The notes under the pieces: model-generated
Seen by the model: the letters and a program-made list of their open reading frames with translations, nothing else
The model's database searches: none
What the model was told of the DNA's origin: nothing
Position numbers and translations under genes: made by a program
Part shown: positions 9,455 through 18,897 of the stretch, one piece after another
Layout of the letters: every line of letters begins with the position of its first letter
Position numbering within the stretch: the first letter of the stretch is position 1
Assembly: GCF_003581645.1 (NCBI RefSeq)
Contig: NZ_QXFK01000017.1
Coordinates: 50,214 to 114,213, forward strand
Reading direction: 5' to 3'
From: Pelagerythrobacter aerophilus
Lineage (GTDB): Bacteria > Pseudomonadota > Alphaproteobacteria > Sphingomonadales > Sphingomonadaceae
DNA length: 64,000 nt

Positions 9455-10567
9455 ATGAGTGAACTGCAAACCCGCAAGGACCAAGCGATCGCGGCCATCG
9501 ACGCCGCCGAAACTCTGGACGCGCTCGAGGCGCTGCGTGTCGAGGCGCTGGGCAAGCAAGGCTGGATCAGCCTGCTGCTCAAGACGCTCGGCCAGATGTC
9601 ACCCGAGGAGCGGCAGAGCCAGGCGCCGGCGATCCAGGCGGCGCGGGGCGAAGTCGCCGATGCGATCGCCGCGCGCAAGGCCGCGCTGGAGAATGCCGAG
9701 CTGGACCGCCGGCTGGCGAGCGAGACGCTCGACCTCTCGCTGCCCGCACCCCAGGCGCCGCGTGGCTCGGTCCATCCGGTCAGCCAGGTGATGGACGAAC
9801 TGGCGGAGATCTTCGCCGACCTCGGCTTCTCGGTCGCCACCGGCCCGGAAATCGAGAACGACTGGCACAACTTCACCGCGCTCAATATGGCCGAGACCCA
9901 TCCGGCGCGGGCGATGCACGACACGTTCTACTTTCCCGATCGCGACGCGGAGGGTCGGCAGATGCTGCTGCGCACGCACACCTCGCCGGTACAGATCCGC
10001 AGCATGGCGGAACAGGGCGCTCCGATCCGGATCATCGCGCCGGGCCGCGTCTATCGCTCCGACAGCGACGCGACGCACACGCCGATGTTCCACCAGATCG
10101 AAGGCCTGGTGATCGACCGTGACATCCATCTGGGGCACCTCAAGTGGACGCTGGAGACTTTCCTCAAGGCCTTCTTCGAACGCGACGATATCGTGCTCCG
10201 CCTGCGCCCGAGCTACTTCCCCTTCACCGAACCGTCGGTGGAGGTCGATGTCGGCTGGCAAGAGGTGAACGCCAATGGAATCAGGCGCCGCGTGCTCGGC
10301 GGCGATGGCGACGCCCCCGGTCACGGGTGGATGGAGCTGCTCGGCAGCGGCATGGTCAATCGCCGGGTGCTCGAATTCGCCGGGCTCGATCCTGATGAGT
10401 GGCAGGGGTTCGCCTGGGGGCTGGGCGTCGACCGCCTTGCCATGCTGAAGTACGGCATGGACGATTTGCGTGCCTTCTTCGACGGCGACGCACGCTGGCT
10501 CGCCCACTATGGCTTCTCGGCGTTCGATCAGCCGTCCCTCTCGGCCGGCGTGGGAGCGCGCGCATGA
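9455..10567 (+). CDS. pheS: Phenylalanine-tRNA ligase alpha subunit
   Basis: The catalytic subunit of the alpha2-beta2 enzyme that charges tRNA-Phe. The protein has 370 residues. Residues 1-90 form the N-terminal coiled coil that contacts tRNA, followed by the class II synthetase core. Family motifs are [29 protein letters not shown] and the ATP-site motif 3 region [17 protein letters not shown] near the C-terminus. The last bases ATGA contain both the start of pheT and the stop of pheS, giving a 4-base overlap that ensures 1:1 synthesis. Confidence 0.98.
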   Translation: MSELQTRKDQAIAAIDAAETLDALEALRVEALGKQGWISLLLKTLGQMSPEERQSQAPAIQAARGEVADAIAARKAALENAELDRRLASETLDLSLPAPQAPRGSVHPVSQVMDELAEIFADLGFSVATGPEIENDWHNFTALNMAETHPARAMHDTFYFPDRDAEGRQMLLRTHTSPVQIRSMAEQGAPIRIIAPGRVYRSDSDATHTPMFHQIEGLVIDRDIHLGHLKWTLETFLKAFFERDDIVLRLRPSYFPFTEPSVEVDVGWQEVNANGIRRRVLGGDGDAPGHGWMELLGSGMVNRRVLEFAGLDPDEWQGFAWGLGVDRLAMLKYGMDDLRAFFDGDARWLAHYGFSAFDQPSLSAGVGARA

Positions 10568-12957
10568 AGTTCTCGCTCGAATGGCTGAAGGACTACCTCG
10601 AGACCGAGGCGAGCGCCGCACAGATCGCGGCCACGCTCAATGCGATCGGGCATGAGGTCGAGGAGATCGAGGACCCGGCCGAACGGCTCGCCGGTTTCCG
10701 GGTGGCCGAAGTCCTGACTGCCGGTCCGCATCCCGATGCCGACAAGCTGCAGGTACTCACCGTCTCCACCGGCGAGGGCGCGCCGCTGCAGGTCGTGTGC
10801 GGCGCGCCCAATGCGCGGGCCGGCATGAAGGGCGTGCTCGGCCTGCCCGGCGCGGTGGTGCCCGCGAACGGCATGGAGCTGCGCAAGAGCGCGATCCGCG
10901 GGGTCGAATCGAACGGCATGATGTGCTCGGTGCGCGAGCTAGAACTGGGCGACGAGCATAGCGGCATCATCGAACTGCCGGCCGACGCGCCGGTGGGAAC
11001 GGCCTTCGCCGACTATCACGGCGCGAGCCCGGTGTTCGACGTTGCGATCACGCCCAACCGCCCGGACTGCATGGGCGTCTACGGCATCGCCCGCGATCTG
11101 GCGGCGGCCGGGCTGGGCACGCTCAAGCCTGTAACAGTGCCCGGGATTGCAGGCACGGGCGCTTGCCCGGTGGATATCCGCACCGACGATCCCGAAGGCT
11201 GCCCCGCGTTCTATGGTCGGGTGATCAAGGGGGTGCGCAATGACGCAAGCCCCGAATGGATGCAGCGGCGGTTGCTCGCCGCGGGCCAGCGGCCGATCAG
11301 CGCGATCGTCGACCTTACCAACTATCTGATGCTCGGCTTCGGCCGGCCGGCACATGCCTACGACCTGGCGAAGCTGAGCGACCCGGTGGTCGCGCGGCGC
11401 GCCAGGGCCGGCGAGAAGGTGCTCGCGCTCAACGAGAAGACCTACACGCTCGACGAAACGATGACCGTGATCGCCGACGACGCCGGCGTCCACGACATCG
11501 CCGGCATCATGGGCGGCGAGCATTCGGGGGTGAGCGAAGGCACGACCGACGTGCTCCTCGAGATCGCCTATTTCGACCCCGAACGGATCGGGGTGACGGG
11601 CCGCAAGCTCGGCCTCACCTCGGATGCGCGCACGCGTTTCGAACGAGGGGTGGACCCAGCCTTCCTCGACGACGGGCTGGCTCTGCTGACCGGACTGATC
11701 CTGGAAATCTGCGGCGGCGAGGCGAGCGAGATCGTGCGCGCGGGGGCGCCCCCGATCACGCCGAAGGTGATCGCTTTCGACCCGGCGCTGACGCGGCGGC
11801 TCGGCGGAATCGAGATCGCCGAGGCCGAGCAGCGCCGCATTCTCGAAGCGCTCGATTTCCGCGTCGACGACGGCTGGCAGGTCACTTGCCCTTTGCGCCG
11901 TCACGACATCGAAGGGCCGGCCGACCTCGTCGAGGAGGTCGTCCGCATCCATGGTCTCGACAAAGTCGAAAGCGTCGCGCTGCCACGGGCTGAAGGGGTG
12001 GCGAAGCCGACCGCCACACCGTTGCAGCAGATCGAGCGCAAGCTGCGCCGCACGGCCGCCGCACGCGGTCTGAATGAGGCGGTGACTTGGTCCTTCCTTC
12101 CCGAAGCCGACGCCGACCACTTCGCGGAAGGCAACGGCGGTCTGTGGATTCTCGAGAACCCGATCAGCGAGGACATGAAGGCCATGCGCCCATCGCTGCT
12201 CCCCGGCTTGCTCGCCGCGGCCAAGCGCAACGCGGATCGGGGCGCTGCCGGCGCCCGCCTGTTCGAGATCGGCCGCCGCTATTTCCGTGGGCAAGGTGGG
12301 GCAAGCGACGAGCGCCCGACGCTCGGCGTGATCCTCGCCGGCGAGAAGACGCCGCGCGGCTGGGCGACGGGCAAGGCGCAGGGCGTCGATGCCTACGATG
12401 CCAAGGCCGAGGCCGAAGCCCTGCTCGAAGCCGCCGGGGCACCGGTCGGCAATCTGATGGTCATGGGCGAGGCGGGGCCGCAGTTCCATCCCGGACAGTC
12501 GGCGACCCTGCGGCTCGGCCCCAAGAACGTGCTGGCCCGCTTCGGCGCGCTGCACCCGAACACGATCAAGGCATTCGACATCGAAGGGCCGGTCGTCGCG
12601 GTCGAGATCTTCCTTGAGGCAATCCCCGCGAAGAAGGGCGGCGGCACCTTCGCTCGCCAGGCCTATGCGCCGCCCGCATTGCAGCCGGTCACACGCGACT
12701 TCGCCTTCCTCGTTCCGGCCGATCTAGCGGCCGGTGATCTCGTGCGCGCGGTCAAGGGCGCGGACAAGCAGGCGATCGTCGATGCGCGGGTGTTCGACGT
12801 TTTTGCCGGACAGGGCGTGCCCGAGGGCCGGAAATCGGTCGCGGTCGAGGTCGTGCTGCAACCGGGCGAGAAGAGCTTCACCGACGGGGAAATCAAGGCG
12901 ATCTCCGACCGGATCGTCGCCGCGGCGGGCAAGCAGGGCGCGGAGTTGCGAGCATGA
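10564..12957 (+). CDS. pheT: Phenylalanine-tRNA ligase beta subunit
   Basis: The 797-residue structural, editing and tRNA-binding subunit of the phenylalanyl-tRNA synthetase. Domain order fits the family: the EMAP-like tRNA-binding region at about 40-150 ([20 protein letters not shown]), the B3/B4 editing region, B5 ([23 protein letters not shown]), a degenerate catalytic core, and the C-terminal anticodon-binding domain ([18 protein letters not shown]). The frame runs upstream inside pheS, but the ATG at 10564 that overlaps the pheS stop is the family start ([12 protein letters not shown]). Its own stop overlaps the next gene by 4 bases. Confidence 0.98.
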   Translation: MKFSLEWLKDYLETEASAAQIAATLNAIGHEVEEIEDPAERLAGFRVAEVLTAGPHPDADKLQVLTVSTGEGAPLQVVCGAPNARAGMKGVLGLPGAVVPANGMELRKSAIRGVESNGMMCSVRELELGDEHSGIIELPADAPVGTAFADYHGASPVFDVAITPNRPDCMGVYGIARDLAAAGLGTLKPVTVPGIAGTGACPVDIRTDDPEGCPAFYGRVIKGVRNDASPEWMQRRLLAAGQRPISAIVDLTNYLMLGFGRPAHAYDLAKLSDPVVARRARAGEKVLALNEKTYTLDETMTVIADDAGVHDIAGIMGGEHSGVSEGTTDVLLEIAYFDPERIGVTGRKLGLTSDARTRFERGVDPAFLDDGLALLTGLILEICGGEASEIVRAGAPPITPKVIAFDPALTRRLGGIEIAEAEQRRILEALDFRVDDGWQVTCPLRRHDIEGPADLVEEVVRIHGLDKVESVALPRAEGVAKPTATPLQQIERKLRRTAAARGLNEAVTWSFLPEADADHFAEGNGGLWILENPISEDMKAMRPSLLPGLLAAAKRNADRGAAGARLFEIGRRYFRGQGGASDERPTLGVILAGEKTPRGWATGKAQGVDAYDAKAEAEALLEAAGAPVGNLMVMGEAGPQFHPGQSATLRLGPKNVLARFGALHPNTIKAFDIEGPVVAVEIFLEAIPAKKGGGTFARQAYAPPALQPVTRDFAFLVPADLAAGDLVRAVKGADKQAIVDARVFDVFAGQGVPEGRKSVAVEVVLQPGEKSFTDGEIKAISDRIVAAAGKQGAELRA

Positions 12958-13706
12958 GCAGGACGGCACTCGTCACCGGAGCGACCGCCGGAATCGGAGA
13001 AGCCTGCGTGCGCACCCTCGTCGCCAGCGGCTGGCGCTGCATCGCCACCGGCCGCCGGGCGGAGCGGCTGGAGAAGCTGGTCGCCGAACTTGGGGCGGAC
13101 AAAGTCCATGCCGCGGTGTTCGACGTGCGCGACGAGGCGGCGCGCGACGCCGCGCTCGATGCGTTGCCGGAAGCGTTCGCGGGTATCGATTTGCTGGTGA
13201 ACAACGCCGGCCTCGCGCTCGGCACCGCACCTGCTCAGGACGCCAGCCTGGCGGACTGGAAGACCATGATCGAGACCAACGTGACGGCGCTTGTCTCGCT
13301 CACACACAAGCTCCTCCCAGGCCTGATCGGGCGCAAGGGCGGGGTGGTCAATATCTCGTCCGTAGCGGCGAACTACCCGTACACCGGCGGCAACGTCTAC
13401 GGCGGGACCAAGGCTTTCGTGCGCCAGTTCGCGCTCGGCCTGCGCGCCGACCTGCACGGCACCGGCGTGCGCGTGACCTCGATCGAGCCCGGCATGGTGG
13501 AGACCGAGTTCACCCTGGTGCGTACCGGCGGGAACCACGAGGCACATGAGCGGCTCTATGGCGGCGCGGACCCGATGACGGCCGAAGACATCGCGGAAAC
13601 CGTCCGCTGGGTCGCCGAGCTGCCGCCACACCTCAACATCAACACGCTCGAACTGATGCCGGTGAGCCAGAGCTTCGCCGGCTTCCAGGTCGCGCGGGAG
13701 AACTGA
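12954..13706 (+). CDS. SDR-family NADP-dependent oxidoreductase, YdfG-like
   Basis: A 250-residue short-chain dehydrogenase. TGATAGIG at residues 8-15 is the cofactor loop, NNAGLAL the second signature, and the catalytic Ser/Tyr/Lys appear as ISSVAANYPYTGGNVYGGTK. An arginine pair in TGRRAERLE suggests NADP(H). The sequence resembles 3-hydroxy acid (serine/allothreonine) dehydrogenases such as E. coli YdfG; the physiological substrate is not fixed by the sequence. It overlaps pheT by 4 bases (ATGA), so it is co-transcribed with a tRNA synthetase, which is probably an accident of operon packing. Confidence 0.88.
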   Translation: MSRTALVTGATAGIGEACVRTLVASGWRCIATGRRAERLEKLVAELGADKVHAAVFDVRDEAARDAALDALPEAFAGIDLLVNNAGLALGTAPAQDASLADWKTMIETNVTALVSLTHKLLPGLIGRKGGVVNISSVAANYPYTGGNVYGGTKAFVRQFALGLRADLHGTGVRVTSIEPGMVETEFTLVRTGGNHEAHERLYGGADPMTAEDIAETVRWVAELPPHLNINTLELMPVSQSFAGFQVAREN

Positions 13707-13712
13707 GCGGGT

Positions 13713-14318
13713 CTATTCGCCCCAGCCGTCGGCGGCATCGCCGGCGCTGCGGCCCCAGTCGTCGCCGTACTCGCGTTCGAATTCCGCCTCCTGTTGGTAG
13801 CGCGAGAATTCCGCGGCTGCCTCGTTCGCGGCGTCGATCCGTTCCGACATGCCGGGCACTGCTCCCATCATGCCTTTCGCCATCGGCGGCGTGCCGAAAG
13901 TCATGTCGAACGGGCGCCCCTTGATCGCGGCGGCGACGTGCTCCTCGGCCAGCTTCTCCATCATTCCCATGGCGAAGCCATTGGCCTTCATCGCCGCGCC
14001 GGCCCGATCCTTGTTTCGCCCCTCAGGTGGCCGGATTTCGGTGGCGACGCGGGTGCCCGTGCCGTCAGGCGTCAGCGTGGTGACGAAGCGCATCAGCTCG
14101 CTGCCATTCCGGTCGAGCAGTGCAGTGACGACCGTGTTGCGGTCGGGCTGCGAGACACGGCTGTTGACGACCGTGCTGCCGAGCACATGAACCGGCAGAT
14201 AGGCCGACTTGAGCGCCGAGCTCACCTCTTGCGGCGTCTTCTCGTAATACTCGCCCGTGCCGCAGCCCGCGAGAAGCATGGCGCCCGCGCAGGCGAGAAG
14301 GATGGATTTCATACGCAT
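13713..14318 (-). CDS. Lipoprotein of unknown function
   Basis: A protein of 201 residues. The N-terminus MRMKSILLACAGAMLLAGCG is a lipoprotein signal with lipobox LAGC (Cys at residue 19), so the mature protein should be lipid-anchored in the periplasm or outer membrane. The centre (VVTALLDRNGSELMRFVTTL, TRVATEIRPPEG) looks like a beta-rich fold, and the C-terminal 40 residues are acidic. ATG codons at 14318 and 14312 are both possible; GGGGA lies upstream of 14318, and translation from further up would put 16 charged residues before the signal. Convergent with the SDR gene, 6 bp between stops. Confidence 0.75.
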   Translation of the reverse strand: MRMKSILLACAGAMLLAGCGTGEYYEKTPQEVSSALKSAYLPVHVLGSTVVNSRVSQPDRNTVVTALLDRNGSELMRFVTTLTPDGTGTRVATEIRPPEGRNKDRAGAAMKANGFAMGMMEKLAEEHVAAAIKGRPFDMTFGTPPMAKGMMGAVPGMSERIDAANEAAAEFSRYQQEAEFEREYGDDWGRSAGDAADGWGE

Positions 14319-14461
14319 GATGCGATTCCCCTGCCCGACCCTTCGGGACCGGTAGCACCGGGCCATTGCCGATCGGTTCAGCCGCGCAGCGCGCGTGATG
14401 CCGTATCGGCACCTCTCCAGCGAGTGGACGAAATCGCTCTGCGCGGCTACGGGCGCCGGCC

Positions 14462-15982
14462 ATGTCCAACCGCCGCACCTTCGCCATCATCTCCCACCCC
14501 GACGCGGGCAAGACCACGCTGACCGAGAAGCTGCTGCTTCAGGGCGGCGCGATCCATCTCGCGGGCGAGGTCAAGGCGCGGGGGCAGGCGCGGCGGGCGC
14601 GGTCGGACTGGATGAAGATCGAGCAGCAGCGCGGTATCTCGGTGACCAGCTCGGTCATGACCTTCGAGCGGGACGGGATCACCTTCAACCTGCTCGACAC
14701 GCCGGGGCACGAGGACTTCTCGGAAGACACCTACCGCACGCTGACCGCGGTCGATTCGGCGATCATGGTGATCGACGCGGCCAAGGGGATCGAGCCGCAG
14801 ACGCGCAAGCTGTTCGAGGTCTGCCGCCTGCGTTCGGTGCCGATCATCACCTTCGTCAACAAGGTCGACCGCGAGGGCAAGAGCGGCTTCGAACTGCTCG
14901 ACGAAGTGGCCGATACGCTGGCGCTCGACGTGTCGCCGCAGGGCTGGCCGGTCGGCATGGGCGGCACCTTCCAGGGCGTTCTCGACTTCGCGTCCGGCGA
15001 AGTCAGCCGGCCGGAAGGGCCGAGCAAGGAGTTCCGGGGCAAGCGCGAAGCCGATGCCGCGCTCCCCGACGAGGTCGCTGAGGAGGCCGAGCTGGCGCGG
15101 ATCGGCTATCCCGAATTCGATCTCGAAGCCTACCGCAACGGTGATCTCACGCCGGTCTATTTCGGCAGCGCGCTCAAGAACTTCGGCGTCACCGAACTGA
15201 TCGAGGCGATCGCGACTCATGCCCCGCCGCCGCGCCCCCAGCCGGCGGGCGAGGAGCAGGTGAGCCCTGAGCGGGACGAGGTCACCGGCTTCATCTTCAA
15301 GGTCCAGGCCAACATGGACCCGAACCACCGTGACCGCATCGCTTTCATGCGGCAGGTCTCCGGCACCTTCAAACGCGGCATGAAGCTGACCCCGAGCGGG
15401 CTGGGCAAGCCGATCGCGATCCACTCGCCGATCCTGTTCTTCGCGCAGGATCGGGAGCTGGCCGATACGGCGGAAGCGGGCGACATCATCGGCATTCCCA
15501 ACCACGGCACGCTGCGCGTCGGCGACACGCTGAGCGAGAAGAACCAGATCCGATTTACCGGCCTGCCCAACTTCGCACCGGAAATCCTGCGGCGGGTGGT
15601 GCTCAAGGATCCGACCAAGACCAAGCAGCTTCGCAAGGCGCTCGACGACTTGTCCGAAGAGGGCGTGATCCAGGTCTTCTATCCCGAGATCGGCGCGCAG
15701 TGGATCGTCGGGGTCGTGGGTCAGCTCCAGCTCGATGTGCTCGTCAGCCGGCTGGAGGCGGAATACAAGGTCGAGGCCAACCTCGAGCCCGCCCCCTTCG
15801 CCACGGCCCGCTGGCTCAAGGGTGATGCCAAGACGCTGGGGGAGTTCGAGGGCTTCAACCGCGCCAATCTCGCGCGCGACCGCGACGGCGATCTGGTCTT
15901 CATGGCCAAGAGCCCGTGGGACGTCGGCTACCAGCAGGAAAAGAACCCGGACCTGACTTTCTCTGCCACCAAGGAGCGGTGA
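14462..15982 (+). CDS. prfC: Peptide chain release factor 3
   Basis: RF3 is a translational GTPase that recycles RF1/RF2 after termination. The protein has 506 residues. G-motifs are visible: SHPDAGKTTLTEKL (P-loop, residues about 11-24), DTPGHEDFSEDT (G3) and NKVD (G4). QQRGISVTSSVM is the switch region typical of RF3 and distinguishes it from EF-G and LepA. The C-terminal domains II and III end with ARWLKGDAK. The start ATG at 14462 gives the family N-terminus. It stands alone between the divergent lipoprotein gene and an endonuclease-family gene. Confidence 0.95.
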   Translation: MSNRRTFAIISHPDAGKTTLTEKLLLQGGAIHLAGEVKARGQARRARSDWMKIEQQRGISVTSSVMTFERDGITFNLLDTPGHEDFSEDTYRTLTAVDSAIMVIDAAKGIEPQTRKLFEVCRLRSVPIITFVNKVDREGKSGFELLDEVADTLALDVSPQGWPVGMGGTFQGVLDFASGEVSRPEGPSKEFRGKREADAALPDEVAEEAELARIGYPEFDLEAYRNGDLTPVYFGSALKNFGVTELIEAIATHAPPPRPQPAGEEQVSPERDEVTGFIFKVQANMDPNHRDRIAFMRQVSGTFKRGMKLTPSGLGKPIAIHSPILFFAQDRELADTAEAGDIIGIPNHGTLRVGDTLSEKNQIRFTGLPNFAPEILRRVVLKDPTKTKQLRKALDDLSEEGVIQVFYPEIGAQWIVGVVGQLQLDVLVSRLEAEYKVEANLEPAPFATARWLKGDAKTLGEFEGFNRANLARDRDGDLVFMAKSPWDVGYQQEKNPDLTFSATKER

Positions 15983-16100
15983 CAGGCCGGTCGCAGGGCC
16001 CTAGAACGCTGCCGATGGGCGATCCTGCAGATATGCCGCGCCGCGACCGACCATGCGGTGCACTCGGCACCGATCGGCGCTAGGCCGCGTTTCTTCTCCC

Positions 16101-16799
16101 GTGCAGCTCAGGTTCGCCAGCTACAATATTCACAAGGCCGTCGGGCTCGACCGGCGGCGCGATCCCGACCGGATCATTTCCGTGCTGCGCGAGATCGACG
16201 CCGATGTGATCGCCTTGCAGGAAGTCGACCGCCGGATCGGCGACCGGGCGAGCGTGCTGTCGCGCGCCGCGCTCGACGACACACCGTGGAAGCCGGTCCA
16301 ACTCGCGAAGAGGCCGCGCAGCCTCGGCTGGCACGGCAATGCGATCCTGGTACGCCGCGAATACGACGTGATCGAGGCCGAGCCGCTCGACCTGCCCACG
16401 CTGGAGCCGCGCGGGGCGGTCCGAGCCGATGTCGAGTGCGAAGGGCGCCGTCTTCGCGTGATAGGGACGCACCTCGACCTCTCCGGCCTCAGGCGGCGCG
16501 ACCAGATCAAGGCCATTTTGGCGCATCACGGCGAGTGCGAGACCGGCTGCCCGACCGTGGTGCTCGGCGATTTCAACCAGTGGGGTGCGCGCAGCGGAGC
16601 GATGCGTGAGTTCGGCGATGGCTGGCAACTGCTCGATCCGGGGCGCAGCTTCCCCAGCCGCCAGCCGGTGGCGAGGCTCGACCGGATCATCGCCTCGGGC
16701 GAATGGGATGTGCACACGGCCGCGGTCCACCACAGCGCGCTGGCCGTGCAGGCGTCCGACCATCTACCGGTCTGGGCCATGCTTGAAATGCATAAATAG
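16101..16799 (+). CDS. Endonuclease/exonuclease/phosphatase family protein
   Basis: A metal-dependent phosphoesterase of the DNase I-like fold, about 232 residues. Motifs in order: FASYNIHKAVG (Asn of the active site), LQEVD (metal-binding Glu), THLDLSG, LGDFNQWG (catalytic Asp/Asn) and the C-terminal SDHLPV (catalytic His). It could act on DNA, on phospholipid headgroups or on inositol phosphates; sequence alone does not decide. The chosen start is GTG 16101, directly before the first strand QLRFASYN; an ATG at 16053 in frame would add 16 residues. No signal peptide, so cytoplasmic. Confidence 0.85.
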   Translation: MQLRFASYNIHKAVGLDRRRDPDRIISVLREIDADVIALQEVDRRIGDRASVLSRAALDDTPWKPVQLAKRPRSLGWHGNAILVRREYDVIEAEPLDLPTLEPRGAVRADVECEGRRLRVIGTHLDLSGLRRRDQIKAILAHHGECETGCPTVVLGDFNQWGARSGAMREFGDGWQLLDPGRSFPSRQPVARLDRIIASGEWDVHTAAVHHSALAVQASDHLPVWAMLEMHK

Positions 16800-16888
16800 T
16801 AGGCACAGCCTAAAGTATGAGCAGATAAGTGGGGCTGGGCGCAACCGAATTGCGCACTCCGGTCTGCAAATAAAGAAAAATTCCCAAC

Positions 16889-16904
16889 TGGCACGCGTTT
16901 TGCT
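16889..16904 (+). promoter_or_regulatory. Sigma-54 (RpoN) promoter for glnK-amtB
   Basis: TGGCACG at 16889-16895, four bases, then TTGCT at 16900-16904 match the RpoN consensus (TGGCACG-N4-TTGCW) with the invariant GG (16890-16891) and GC (16902-16903) at the right distance. Transcription should begin near 16914, giving a leader of about 38 bases before the glnK ATG. Sigma-54 control by phosphorylated NtrC is the known regulation of glnK-amtB in proteobacteria. An imperfect inverted repeat, TTGC at 16850-16853 with GCAA at 16865-16868, lies upstream and might be part of an enhancer site, but this is weak. Confidence 0.88.
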
Positions 16905-16912
16905 GCCTTTGA

Positions 16913-17290
<378 letters not shown>

Positions 17291-17319
17291 GCGCGGCAAG
17301 AGACAAGAGGGACCAGACG

Positions 17320-18645
17320 ATGATCCGCAACATGCTTTGCGGTGCAGGCGCGCTCGGCGCCGCGCTGTTCGCCGCCGCGCCCGCATTCGCGCAGGACGCG
17401 GCCGCCGTGCCCAATCCGGGCAACAACGCATGGATGATGACCGCGACGGTCCTCGTCCTGATGATGATCCTGCCCGGCCTCGCGCTGTTCTACGGCGGGC
17501 TCACGCGGCAGAAGAACATGCTCTCGACGATGACCCAGGTCGGCGCCACCGCGGCGCTGGCCATGCTCATCTGGGTCATGTGGGGCTATTCGCTCGCTTT
17601 CGGCGACACGACCTATGAAGGCACGCTGGGCCTGTTCATCAGCGGGGGCAGCTACTTCCTCGCCGGAACCGACGCGAGCAGCACCGCCGCGACCTTCACC
17701 GACGAAGTCATCAGCAAGTACGTCTTCATCAGCTTCCAGATGACGTTCGCCGCGATCACCGCTGCGCTGTTCCTCGGTTCCACGGCCGAGCGGCTTAAGT
17801 TCTCCGCGCTGATGGCCTTCGTGCCGATCTGGCTGACGATCGTCTATTTTCCGATCGCACATATGGTTTGGGCAGGCGGCGGGCTGCTGTTCGAGGACGG
17901 CGCTCTGGACTTCGCCGGAGGAACGGTGGTCCACATCAATGCCGGCGTCTCGGGGCTGGTGCTCGCGTACCTGCTCGGCAAGCGCCGCGGCTATCCGGCC
18001 GAGCCGATGCCGCCGCACTCGATGACGCTGACGATGGTCGGCACCGGCCTGCTGTGGGTTGGCTGGTTCGGATTCAACGCCGGCTCGGCGCTGGAAGCCG
18101 ACGGTTCAGCGGGTCTGGCGATGATCAACACGTTCGTCGCCACCGCGGCTGCGGCACTGGCCTGGATGGTGATCGAGCGGCTCGCGGGTCACAAGGGGTC
18201 CGCGCTCGGCTTCTGCTCGGGCGTGATCGCCGGCCTCGTCGCGGTGACCCCGGCGGCCGGCAACTCGGGCCCGTTCGGCGCGATCCTGCTCGGCATCCTC
18301 TCCTCGACGGTGTGCTACTTTGCCGTGGCGAAAGTGAAGGCGAAGTTCGGGTACGACGACTCGCTCGACGCTTTCGGCATCCACGGCGTGGGCGGCATCG
18401 TCGGTGCGATCGGCACGGCGGTGGTCTATCAGCCCTTCCTGGGCGGCCCCGGCGACGGCTCGACCGCCCTCGGCGCGCAGCTCGGCATCCAGGTGTTCAG
18501 TGTGCTCGTCACGATCCTCTGGGCGGGCGTCGGCACGCTTGTGGCCGGACTGATCGTCAAGGCGCTGATGGGCCTCAGGGTTTCGGAAGAGACCGAAGTC
18601 GACGGGCTCGACATCTCCGAGCACGGGGAGCGCGCCTACAACTGA
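17320..18645 (+). CDS. amtB: Ammonium transporter
   Basis: Inner-membrane ammonium channel of 441 residues with a cleavable signal sequence (cleavage near AFAQD) and about eleven membrane helices. The twin pore histidines lie in VVHINAGVSG and FGIHGVGGIVG, and the family signature FYGGLTRQKNML follows the first mature helix. The chosen start, ATG 17320, has AGGG eight bases upstream; a GTG at 17287 overlapping the glnK stop would add 11 charged residues before the signal peptide. The C-terminal tail (LRVSEETEVDGLDISEHGE) is the segment that docks GlnK. Co-transcribed with glnK and closed by a strong terminator. Confidence 0.96.
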   Translation: MIRNMLCGAGALGAALFAAAPAFAQDAAAVPNPGNNAWMMTATVLVLMMILPGLALFYGGLTRQKNMLSTMTQVGATAALAMLIWVMWGYSLAFGDTTYEGTLGLFISGGSYFLAGTDASSTAATFTDEVISKYVFISFQMTFAAITAALFLGSTAERLKFSALMAFVPIWLTIVYFPIAHMVWAGGGLLFEDGALDFAGGTVVHINAGVSGLVLAYLLGKRRGYPAEPMPPHSMTLTMVGTGLLWVGWFGFNAGSALEADGSAGLAMINTFVATAAAALAWMVIERLAGHKGSALGFCSGVIAGLVAVTPAAGNSGPFGAILLGILSSTVCYFAVAKVKAKFGYDDSLDAFGIHGVGGIVGAIGTAVVYQPFLGGPGDGSTALGAQLGIQVFSVLVTILWAGVGTLVAGLIVKALMGLRVSEETEVDGLDISEHGERAYN

Positions 18646-18656
18646 CACACAAGTTC

Positions 18657-18694
18657 GGCGGACCGGAGGCTCTCCTCTCCATCTTCGGTCCGCC
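18657..18694 (+). repeat. Inverted repeat after amtB
   Basis: GGCGGACCG at 18657-18665 is the exact reverse complement of CGGTCCGCC at 18686-18694, separated by 20 bases rich in C and T. It lies 12 bp after the amtB stop, ahead of the T-tailed terminator, and would form a hairpin in the mRNA 3' end. It may protect the message or help termination. Confidence 0.55.
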
Positions 18695-18727
18695 CGCCAG
18701 TGTTCCTCCTGCGAACACCGCCTTCAT

Positions 18728-18759
18728 GGGCCGGAGCCAGCCGCTCCGGCCCTTTTTTT
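18728..18759 (+). terminator. Rho-independent terminator of glnK-amtB
   Basis: GGGCCGGAGC (18728-18737), five-base loop CAGCC, GCTCCGGCCC (18743-18752), then seven T residues (18753-18759). A perfect ten-pair GC stem with a T-tract is a textbook intrinsic terminator for the amtB transcript. The remaining 138 bp to the next gene, which is convergent, hold nothing I can identify. Confidence 0.93.
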
Positions 18760-18897
18760 GTGCCTCAAGTGCCGGCGCGCGCATCCGCGCGCTTGGCTAT
18801 CCTCCGCGCGGAGCGCTCCGGTGGGCGGTCGCCCTTGCGATCCGCCTGCGGCGGACCGGGACATTTGCGCAGCCAAAAAGGGGAGGATTGCTCAGGC

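Noticed and set aside
16850..16868. NtrC enhancer site upstream of the sigma-54 promoter
   Set aside because: Only the outer four bases match as inverted repeat; the fit to the TGCACC-N5-GGTGCA pattern is poor, so it is mentioned but not listed as a site.
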